Assembly (NCBI GenBank): GCA_963922815.1
Contig: CAWUKD010000220.1
Coordinates: 1 to 5,144, forward strand
DNA: 5,144 nt
From: SZUA-146 sp963922815
GTDB taxonomy: Bacteria; Pseudomonadota; Gammaproteobacteria; Steroidobacterales; SZUA-146
Reading direction: 5' to 3'
Positions 1-5,108 of this stretch are shown here, piece after piece. The position numbers and the translations under genes were made by a program. Within the stretch, counting starts at the first letter, position 1; each line of letters starts with the position of its first letter. The notes beneath the pieces are model-generated. The model saw only the letters and a list, made by a program, of their open reading frames with translations, did no database searches and was not told where the DNA came from.

Positions 1-12
1 CTTTGAAAACAA

Positions 13-88
13 TGGTGGCCAGGGGCGGAATCGAACCACCGACACGCGGATTTTCAATCCGCTGCTCTACCGACTGAGCTACCTGGCC
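13..88 (-). tRNA. tRNA-Phe (anticodon GAA)
   Basis: Read on the minus strand this gives a complete 76-nt cloverleaf. The 7-bp acceptor stem is GGCCAGG (82-88) paired with CCTGGCC (17-23). The D-arm is GCTC/GAGC. The anticodon stem is GCGGA/TCCGC around the loop TTGAAAA, and the T-arm is GGTGG/CCGCC around TTCGAAT with one G-T wobble. The anticodon GAA lies at plus positions 53-55 and reads UUU/UUC (phenylalanine). The discriminator base is A (16) and the CCA tail is encoded (13-15), as is usual in gammaproteobacteria. All arms pair well, so it looks functional. It is transcribed away from the egt operon and has its own promoter at 150-178. Confidence 0.98.
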
Positions 89-102
89 ATCGTTTTGGGC
101 TG

Positions 103-140
103 GCGAGCGGGGTGTTGAGAACACCAGAGATTTTGCTCGC
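103..140 (-). other. two-tier hairpin in the tRNA-Phe precursor leader
   Basis: Two perfect nested inverted repeats lie between the tRNA promoter and the mature tRNA 5' end. The inner one has 6-bp arms GGTGTT (111-116) and AACACC (120-125) around a 3-nt loop. The outer one has 6-bp arms GCGAGC (103-108) and GCTCGC (135-140). In the leftward transcript this would be a folded 5' leader that is removed when the pre-tRNA is matured. No T-run follows it on either strand, so it does not look like a terminator. A role in processing or promoter clearance is speculation. Confidence 0.5.
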
Positions 141-149
141 GAGCCGCGT

Positions 150-178
150 ATTAAAGCGGTATGGGTCGTGGTAGTCAA
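150..178 (-). promoter_or_regulatory. sigma70-type promoter of tRNA-Phe
   Basis: On the minus strand there is a -35 TTGACT (plus 173-178), a 17-bp spacer and a -10 TTTAAT (plus 150-155). This is close to consensus with ideal spacing. Just downstream of the -10 the sequence is very GC-rich (plus 138-149). Such a discriminator is typical of stable-RNA promoters under stringent control, so repression by ppGpp is an inference. Transcription would start near 142-143, giving a leader of about 54 nt before the tRNA. Confidence 0.75.
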
Positions 179-259
179 GGACTCAATGGCACAATTTGGG
201 TAATTGGCCTAACTTTCTGTAATTTTTCGTTATTTTCACCGGTCTGGGGGTAGAGTGCT

Positions 260-289
260 TTGACATATCGCGGTGTGGGTGGCTACTCT
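260..289 (+). promoter_or_regulatory. candidate promoter of the egt operon
   Basis: A perfect -35 hexamer TTGACA (260-265) is followed after 18 bp by TACTCT (284-289), which matches the -10 consensus at only three of six positions. A start near 296 would give a leader of about 65 nt before egtB. A competing candidate is an extended -10, TGT followed by CATACT (320-328), with no recognisable -35. The orientation and position suit the operon, but the choice between the two is uncertain. Confidence 0.4.
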
Positions 290-360
290 TTGGTTTGAAT
301 CGCCGAATCGCCCTGCCTTTGTCATACTGAATCCACCTGATCGCCTGATATTCCGATTTT

Positions 361-1617
361 ATGAGCCAACCTCAATCCGCTGCGGCCGCCAATTCCGCTT
401 TTCTCGACTATTTAAGCGTTCGCCGACGTACCGCCGAGCTTGCCGCGCCTTTGTGCGTGGAGGATCAGGTGATTCAGTCGATGTCCGATGCGAGTCCGAC
501 GAAGTGGCACCTGGCGCATACCACCTGGTTTTTTGAGCGGTTTATTCTGGCGGATCATGCGCCGGGCTATGTGCCGGTTAATGAGCACTATTTTTATCTG
601 TTTAATTCGTATTACAACACCGTGGGCCCCATGCACACGCGGCCGCACCGCGGTTTGCTGTCGCGCCCCACCGTGGCCGAGATTAACGAGTATCGCGCGT
701 TGATTGACGAGCGCATGCTCGACTGGCTCGACGCCACGACGCTCAGCGACTCACAGCAGTTTCTGCTGACGCTGGGCCTGAATCACGAGCAGCAGCATCA
801 GGAGCTGATTCTCACCGACATCAAGCATGCTTTGGCTCAAAACCCCATGCTGCCGGCGTATACGCAGCTGTCGGTGCCGGCGTCTCTTAGCACGCCGATG
901 AACTGTATAAGCGTAGCCGAGCGCGAGTGCGCTAATGGCTTCGAGGGCGAGGGCTTTGCGTTCGACAACGAGACGCCGCGACACAAGGTACAGGTTTACG
1001 CCCACAAGCTGGCAGATCGCCTTGTGAACAACGGCGAGTATCTCGACTTTATTAAGGACGGCGGTTATGCCACTTCTGAGCTGTGGCTGTCCGAGGCCTG
1101 GAGCGTGCTGCAGGAGCGCGGCTGGCAGCGGCCCATTTACTGGCAGGACGATCTGGCAAGCGAGTACACGCTGAGCGGTCGGCGTGCGCTGGATATGAAC
1201 GCGCCTGTGTGTCATTTGAGCCTCTACGAGGCCGATGCGTTTGCACGCTGGGCCGGCGCCCGTTTGCCCACCGAGACCGAGCTTGAGTGTGCCGCCGCTG
1301 AGGTCGCCGTTGAAGGCAACTTTTATGAGTCCGGTGCGCTGCATCCGGTTGCTCCTGAGCAAGCCAACGGCGCGCTGCGCCAGCTGTTTGGCGACGTGTG
1401 GGAATGGACCGGCTCGTCGTATGGACCATATCCCGGCTTCAAACCACTGGCCGGTTCGCTCGGCGAGTACAACGGCAAGTTTATGTGCAGCCAGCACGTG
1501 CTGCGCGGCGGCTCCTGCGTGTCACCGCAGTCGCACCTGCGCGCCACGTACCGCAATTTCTTCTATCCCGACTCACGCTGGCAGTTTACCGGCGTTCGAC
1601 TGGCCAGCGACGCTTAA
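361..1617 (+). CDS. egtB: EgtB-type sulfoxide synthase (ergothioneine biosynthesis)
   Basis: This 418-aa protein has the EgtB architecture. An N-terminal DinB-like domain (about residues 15-155) is joined to a C-terminal formylglycine-generating-enzyme/sulfatase-modifying-factor domain (about 190-415). The expected iron ligands are visible: His53 in WHLAHTTWFFE, and His142 and His146 in NHEQQHQE. The C-terminal domain has the family signatures FGDVWEWT (343-350), LRGGS (381-385) and RWQFTGVRLA (406-415). EgtB enzymes are cytosolic non-heme Fe(II) enzymes that use O2 to couple hercynine to gamma-glutamylcysteine or cysteine, making a sulfoxide. ATG 361 is the first possible start, because an in-frame TGA lies at 346-348 with no start codon between. 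However, no Shine-Dalgarno sequence precedes it. The gene is first in an operon with egtD and an egtE-like gene. Length is normal for the family and no key motif is missing. Which thiol is used cannot be read from motifs alone. Confidence 0.93.
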   Translation: MSQPQSAAAANSAFLDYLSVRRRTAELAAPLCVEDQVIQSMSDASPTKWHLAHTTWFFERFILADHAPGYVPVNEHYFYLFNSYYNTVGPMHTRPHRGLLSRPTVAEINEYRALIDERMLDWLDATTLSDSQQFLLTLGLNHEQQHQELILTDIKHALAQNPMLPAYTQLSVPASLSTPMNCISVAERECANGFEGEGFAFDNETPRHKVQVYAHKLADRLVNNGEYLDFIKDGGYATSELWLSEAWSVLQERGWQRPIYWQDDLASEYTLSGRRALDMNAPVCHLSLYEADAFARWAGARLPTETELECAAAEVAVEGNFYESGALHPVAPEQANGALRQLFGDVWEWTGSSYGPYPGFKPLAGSLGEYNGKFMCSQHVLRGGSCVSPQSHLRATYRNFFYPDSRWQFTGVRLASDA

Positions 1618-1671
1618 GTCCGCGGCCCGATTCATCACTCACTTTTTCTCTGCCGCTACCCGCCAAGGCAT

Positions 1672-1677
1672 AAAGGA
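1672..1677 (+). promoter_or_regulatory. ribosome binding site of egtD
   Basis: AAAGGA ends 5 nt before ATG 1683. It is a good Shine-Dalgarno match and fixes the egtD start. Neither egtB nor the egtE-like gene has one as strong. Confidence 0.75.
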
Positions 1678-1682
1678 CTATC

Positions 1683-2666
1683 ATGCTCGACACCGTTACC
1701 CGCCCCGACATCAAGTTGCTCGACAATCATCCGTCTGAGGGCGACTTTGAAGCCGAGATTATCGAGGGTCTGCTAAAGCCTCAAAAGACGCTGCCACCGA
1801 AGTATTTTTACGACAAGACCGGCTCCGAGCTGTTCGACGCCATCACCGAGCTCGAGGAGTACTACCCTACTCGCACCGAGATCGGCATCATGACCCGACG
1901 CGTTGAGCAGATGGCCAGGCTGATGGGCCCAAAGGCCTCGCTAATCGAGTTTGGCAGCGGCTCCAGCGCCAAGACAGGGCGGCTGTTGAATGCCATGCAC
2001 GCGCCGGCGGCCTACGTGCCGGTCGAGATTTCCAAAGACCATTTGGTCAATGCCGCACGTCGCATTGCCGAGCAATACAGCCACGTCGAAGTGCTGCCGG
2101 TGTGCGCCGACTTCACGCAGCCGTTTGATCTGCCCACACCTGAGGTCATGCCTGAGCGCAATGTGGTGTATTTTCCAGGCTCTACAGTCGGTAATTTTTA
2201 CCCGGATGAAGCCCGCTCCCTGCTGAACACCATGGCCCGCATCGCCAAACGCGGCGGTGGCCTGCTCATCGGCGTCGACCTTAAGAAAGACAAGGCGATT
2301 TTAGAAGCCGCGTACAACGACGCCAAAGGCGTAACCCGCGACTTTAACCTGAACATTTTGAAACGCATCAACCGCGAGCTTAACGCCAACTTCGATCTTG
2401 GTGCGTTCACTCACCGGGCCATTTACAACGAAGAGATGGGTCGCATCGAAATGCACCTGGTCAGCCGCATGGAACAAACCGTCAAGCTCGGTCACCACAC
2501 GGTGCAGTTTGCCCGCGACGAGTACATTTTAACCGAGTGCTCCCACAAGTTTACCGTCGACCAGTTTGCCGAACGCGCCGCCGAGGCCGGGTTTCGCAAG
2601 GAACAGGTCTGGGTGGATGACAATAAGTTGTTCAGCGTACACTTTTATTACTGCGAGGGTAGCTAA
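1683..2666 (+). CDS. egtD: L-histidine N-alpha-methyltransferase EgtD
   Basis: This 327-aa protein matches the EgtD family along its length. EgtD is a cytosolic SAM-dependent enzyme that trimethylates the alpha-amino group of histidine to hercynine, the first committed step to ergothioneine. Visible signatures are the N-terminal YFYDKTGSELFDAIT and EEYYPTRTE (41-66), the SAM-binding glycine motif LIEFGSGSSAKT (87-98), YFPGSTVGNF (163-172) and RIEMHLVSR (254-262). The last is ILTECSHKF (282-290). From memory of the mycobacterial enzyme, Glu285 and Ser287 should hold the imidazole ring, and Asn171 should hold the substrate amino or carboxyl end; an alignment would confirm this. Length is typical and the protein is intact. 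The gene starts 65 nt after egtB and has its own good ribosome binding site. No terminator separates it from its neighbours, so co-transcription is likely. Confidence 0.95.
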   Translation: MLDTVTRPDIKLLDNHPSEGDFEAEIIEGLLKPQKTLPPKYFYDKTGSELFDAITELEEYYPTRTEIGIMTRRVEQMARLMGPKASLIEFGSGSSAKTGRLLNAMHAPAAYVPVEISKDHLVNAARRIAEQYSHVEVLPVCADFTQPFDLPTPEVMPERNVVYFPGSTVGNFYPDEARSLLNTMARIAKRGGGLLIGVDLKKDKAILEAAYNDAKGVTRDFNLNILKRINRELNANFDLGAFTHRAIYNEEMGRIEMHLVSRMEQTVKLGHHTVQFARDEYILTECSHKFTVDQFAERAAEAGFRKEQVWVDDNKLFSVHFYYCEGS

Positions 2667-2697
2667 CCGGGTACCGGTATTCAGTGCGATTAAGCGG

Positions 2698-2734
2698 TGA
2701 CGCTTTCGGCGTACCAGCTCTCATCACAGCGTCA
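2698..2734 (+). repeat. inverted repeat in the egtD-egtE gap
   Basis: Perfect 6-bp arms TGACGC (2698-2703) and GCGTCA (2729-2734) are separated by 25 nt, within the 91-nt gap. No T-run follows, so it is not an intrinsic terminator. It could be a weak mRNA stem, a protein site, or chance. The arms are short for such a long loop. Confidence 0.3.
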
Positions 2735-2757
2735 ACGAACACAAGCGATATTGACCC

Positions 2758-3936
2758 ATGAACACTCTTACCGACAGCGACATTGCAAACCTGCGCGCCG
2801 ACACGCCCGCCTGCCAAAACCTGATTCATTTTAACAACGCCGGGTCGTCGCTGATGCCCCAGCCGGTGTACCAGCTGGTGCTCGATCATCTTGAGGCCGA
2901 GCAAACGCTGGGCGGCTACGAGGCGGCTCGCCTCGCGCCGCTCGATGAGTTTTACACTACCTTCGCCGAGCTTTTAAACGCCAAACCCGAAGAGCTGGCG
3001 TTTGTTGAAAACGCCACCCGCGCGTGGGACATGGCGTTCTACGCCATTCCGTTCAAGCCTGGCGACCGTGTGCTCACACATGTGTCGGAATACGCGTCGA
3101 ACTATCTGGCACTTTTGCAAATGGCCGAACGGCGCGGCCTGATCATCGATGTCGCGCCTCCTGACGAGAGCGGTCAGGTGGATGTTGATGCGATGGAGAC
3201 GTTAATCACACCCGACACCAAACTGATTGCTCTAACTCACGTGCCCAGTCAGGGCGGCCTGGTGAATCCGGCGGCCGAAGTTGGCAAGCTCGCTCGAAAA
3301 CACAACGTGCTCTATTTGCTCGACGCGTGTCAGTCGGTTGGACAACTCAACGTCGACGTCGAGGCCATCGGCTGCGACATGCTTTCGGGCACCGGTCGCA
3401 AGTTTTTGCGCGGGCCGAGAGGCACCGGCTTTTTGTATGTTAGAAACGCCATTCTCGATCAGCTCGATCCGCCGTTTATCGATTTGCACTCGGCCCACTG
3501 GAGCACGGCGGATCAGTACGAGTGGATGAAAGGCGCCCTACGCTTTGAGAACTTCGAGAGTTTTGTGGCGGGTCGCATTGGCCTTACCGCAGCGGCGCGT
3601 TACGCCATGAACATCGGGCTTGATCGCATCGCGTCGCGCGTGGCGCTGCTGGCCGACTACCTGCGCCTGCAGCTTGCGGATGTGCCCGGTGTCAGCGTGC
3701 ACGACCTTGGCCGGCAAAAATGCGGCATTGTCACCTTCACCAAAAACGACGAAGACGCCGTCGAGCTGGTCGATCGGCTTCGCGCGTCGAACATTAACGC
3801 GTCGGTCACACCGTCCAGCTATGCCCAGCTGGACCTTGGGGCGCGTAACCTGCCAGCGGTGGTGCGGGCCTCAGTGCACTACTTTAATACGACGTCGGAG
3901 ATCGACCGCTTTCTGGAAGTGACCAGTGCTTCTTAG
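2758..3936 (+). CDS. egtE: class V aminotransferase-fold PLP enzyme, probable EgtE C-S lyase
   Basis: This 392-aa protein belongs to the class V aminotransferase / cysteine desulfurase fold family. It has HFNNAGSSLMP near the N-terminus (24-34), the pyridine-contacting Asp189 with Gln192 in LLDACQSVGQ, and the Schiff-base lysine Lys215 in SGTGRKFLRGPRGTGFLYV (210-228). It ends with the class V signature RASVHYFNT (370-378). No signal peptide or membrane segment is visible, so it is cytosolic. Its place directly after egtB and egtD implies the last step of ergothioneine synthesis: PLP-dependent C-S cleavage of hercynylcysteine sulfoxide to ergothioneine, pyruvate and ammonia. The fold and cofactor are read from sequence; the substrate is inferred from context. 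A cysteine desulfurase or epimerase-like enzyme is the main alternative. The start ATG 2758 suits the family N-terminus, but only a poor Shine-Dalgarno candidate (AAGCGA, 2743-2748) precedes it. Confidence 0.82.
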   Translation: MNTLTDSDIANLRADTPACQNLIHFNNAGSSLMPQPVYQLVLDHLEAEQTLGGYEAARLAPLDEFYTTFAELLNAKPEELAFVENATRAWDMAFYAIPFKPGDRVLTHVSEYASNYLALLQMAERRGLIIDVAPPDESGQVDVDAMETLITPDTKLIALTHVPSQGGLVNPAAEVGKLARKHNVLYLLDACQSVGQLNVDVEAIGCDMLSGTGRKFLRGPRGTGFLYVRNAILDQLDPPFIDLHSAHWSTADQYEWMKGALRFENFESFVAGRIGLTAAARYAMNIGLDRIASRVALLADYLRLQLADVPGVSVHDLGRQKCGIVTFTKNDEDAVELVDRLRASNINASVTPSSYAQLDLGARNLPAVVRASVHYFNTTSEIDRFLEVTSAS

Positions 3937-3999
3937 CCGGTCAACACTGCGCCATCCACACGGAACCATAAGGTTTCGAATGACTGAACCCATGCAAAC

Positions 4000-4028
4000 A
4001 AAAAACCCCGGCACTGCCGGGGTTTTTT
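4000..4028. terminator. bidirectional intrinsic terminator
   Basis: A perfect hairpin has 7-bp GC arms CCCCGGC (4006-4012) and GCCGGGG (4016-4022) and a 3-nt loop ACT. It is flanked by six A (4000-4005) and six T (4023-4028), which also pair. The symmetry gives a T-run on both strands. It sits between two convergent genes, so it can end the egt operon rightward (64 nt after its last stop) and the beta-barrel gene leftward (96 nt after its stop). Confidence 0.95.
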
Positions 4029-4123
4029 GGCTCGATGCCAGCACTGTATCCAGCCTCGCGGCAGCACCGGAAATACCGATCAATCAGGCGTTCAGCGCTA
4101 CTCGATGCTTCGATCGCCTCGAC

Positions 4124-4750
4124 TTACTTGAAGCGAAAACTGATCCCCGCCAAAATTTCAAACTGCGGAATGTAGGCGCCATCACCCGCAAACAGGCACC
4201 CAGATTCATCTTCGATGGTGCCGCAAAACACCAGTGAGTTGGTTTTGCCAAAAAGCGCATGCGTACGACCTTCCAGGCGCAGTCCCAGGTTGGGCGCAAT
4301 GTCGTATCGCACGCCCAGCCCCAGCGCTCCGGAAAAATACGTCTCCGATTCAATCTCTGCCACATCGGGGCTCAGCCGGGTCGCGCCAATGGTGAGCGAC
4401 AGAAACGGCGCAAGCTTCTTGTCGCTGAATACGTAGGTGCCGCCAATGTGCAGGTAGTCCATATCGATGCCCAGCGCGCTGTCGAATTCCGTTTCCGAGG
4501 TGTCCTCGATATCCGTCGACTGATGCCCGTACAGCAGCTCTACCTGCGTTTTGTAGGTCGCCACATAGTTGGCGACAAAGCCGAATGAGGCGGCCTCCTG
4601 GAAGTCGGCATCTCCCGTAGCGCTTAAATAGTGACCGCCCGTCCGATACCCAACGTAGGGGGTCAATTCAAGTCGCGGCAGAGGATCGGCGGTGGCAACG
4701 GAGGCAGCGGTGAGCAGCACCAGGGCAATAACGAGGCGGGCGTGAGACAT
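4124..4750 (-). CDS. outer-membrane beta-barrel protein, family not identified
   Basis: This 208-aa protein has a Sec signal peptide. A short basic start (MSHAR) and a hydrophobic core end in ATA, with likely cleavage after residue 21 before DPLP. The mature part, about 187 aa, shows alternating hydrophobic/polar strands with aromatic belts, such as LELTPYVGYRTGG, YLHIGGTYVF, PFLSLTIGATRL, SGALGLGVRYDI and LGLRLEGRTHALF. It finishes with FEILAGISFRFK. This size and pattern suit a small barrel of about eight strands, in the broad OmpA-barrel/OmpW-like group; I cannot assign a specific family or ligand. The terminal residue is Lys after Phe-Arg-Phe, rather than the usual final Phe. The only two cysteines, Cys176 and Cys185, sit in what should be the last surface loop and could form a disulfide. 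The start is supported by AAGGA 8 nt upstream. It is convergent with the egt operon and probably monocistronic. Confidence 0.85.
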   Translation of the reverse strand: MSHARLVIALVLLTAASVATADPLPRLELTPYVGYRTGGHYLSATGDADFQEAASFGFVANYVATYKTQVELLYGHQSTDIEDTSETEFDSALGIDMDYLHIGGTYVFSDKKLAPFLSLTIGATRLSPDVAEIESETYFSGALGLGVRYDIAPNLGLRLEGRTHALFGKTNSLVFCGTIEDESGCLFAGDGAYIPQFEILAGISFRFK

Positions 4751-4758
4751 GGTTGACG

Positions 4759-4763
4759 TCCTT
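4759..4763 (-). promoter_or_regulatory. ribosome binding site of the beta-barrel gene
   Basis: On the minus strand AAGGA lies 8 nt before the ATG at 4750. This is good spacing and supports that start. Confidence 0.75.
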
Positions 4764-4786
4764 TTCTATTGTTATCTGTCTATCTG

Positions 4787-4815
4787 AGTCTACGGGTTTG
4801 CATGTTCTTGAACAA
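4787..4815 (-). promoter_or_regulatory. weak candidate promoter of the beta-barrel gene, overlapping an inverted repeat
   Basis: On the minus strand TTGTTC (plus 4810-4815) is followed after 17 bp by TAGACT (plus 4787-4792), matching consensus at three and four of six positions. The -35 overlaps a perfect inverted repeat, TGTTC-TT-GAACA (4803-4814), which could be a small operator. Transcription would start near 4780, about 30 nt before the start codon. The hexamers are weak, so this is only a candidate. Confidence 0.35.
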
Positions 4816-4964
4816 ATCCGGGGAAATTCGCGGCCAGCCCCACGTTATTTGTGTTCTTTGCCTGCGCCTGGAAAGGCACTGCCCACTGACACCATGTGCT
4901 ATGAAAACGATGGAAAGGTCTGACGACAATCTCAATACCCGGCACCAGAGCCCGACTCAGCTCA

Positions 4965-4984
4965 GCCTGACACAGCCATCAGGC
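4965..4984. repeat. inverted repeat, 6-bp arms and 8-nt loop
   Basis: GCCTGA (4965-4970) and TCAGGC (4979-4984) pair perfectly around 8 nt. A smaller 4-bp repeat, GAGC/GCTC, also with an 8-nt loop, lies just to its left (4948-4963). Six bases to the right comes a second repeat of the same geometry. Function is unknown: RNA stem or protein site. Confidence 0.5.
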
Positions 4985-4990
4985 AATACG

Positions 4991-5010
4991 AACGACATTA
5001 TATGGTCGTT
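4991..5010. repeat. inverted repeat enclosing a perfect minus-strand TATAAT
   Basis: AACGAC (4991-4996) and GTCGTT (5005-5010) pair perfectly around 8 nt. On the minus strand the centre contains TATAAT (plus 4997-5002), a perfect -10 hexamer pointing at the beta-barrel gene. The hexamer 17 bp upstream is GGGTTT, which is not a -35, and no extended -10 TG is present. Either an activator-dependent promoter with an operator, or simply an A/T-rich hairpin loop, could explain it. Confidence 0.45.
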
Positions 5011-5021
5011 AGACACAAGAA

Positions 5022-5040
5022 ACCCCGGCATTGCCGGGGT
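5022..5040. terminator. terminator-like hairpin with the same arms as the first terminator
   Basis: CCCCGGC (5023-5029) and GCCGGGG (5033-5039) pair around the loop ATT, closed by an A-T pair (5022, 5040). Leftward the stem is followed by TTTCTT; rightward it is followed by TCTTCC and then TTTT. Neither tract is perfect, but the leftward one is better. It may end a transcript entering from the right of the window, insulating the beta-barrel gene, or a short rightward RNA. The 7-bp arms are identical to those of the terminator at 4000-4028. Confidence 0.7.
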
Positions 5041-5108
5041 CTTCCTGTTTTCCGGCGCCCGGGATGTGCCAGGGCTGCCTGCATTGGGTCTGTACTACCT
5101 ATCGTTCG

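Noticed and set aside
13..88. tRNA gene as an integration site for a genomic island
   Set aside because: The tRNA is intact, no direct repeat of its 3' end is seen in the window, and no integrase or phage gene is present.
111..125. Hairpin GGTGTT-GAG-AACACC as a terminator
   Set aside because: No T-run follows on either strand, and it lies inside the tRNA leader downstream of a good promoter.
751..1497. 248-codon minus-strand open frame inside egtB
   Set aside because: It lies wholly antisense to a well-supported gene, is rich in Arg, Ala and Gln from GC-rich reverse codons, and has no recognisable motif.
1235..1738. 167-codon plus-strand open frame across the egtB-egtD junction
   Set aside because: It overlaps two genes with clear family signatures in other frames, and its Arg/Ser/Ala/Pro-rich translation is typical of a shadow frame.
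3926..4237. 103-codon plus-strand open frame after the operon
   Set aside because: It runs through the strong terminator hairpin and antisense into the beta-barrel gene. Its resemblance to the open frame at the right edge (NPGxAGVF) comes only from the shared hairpin sequence.
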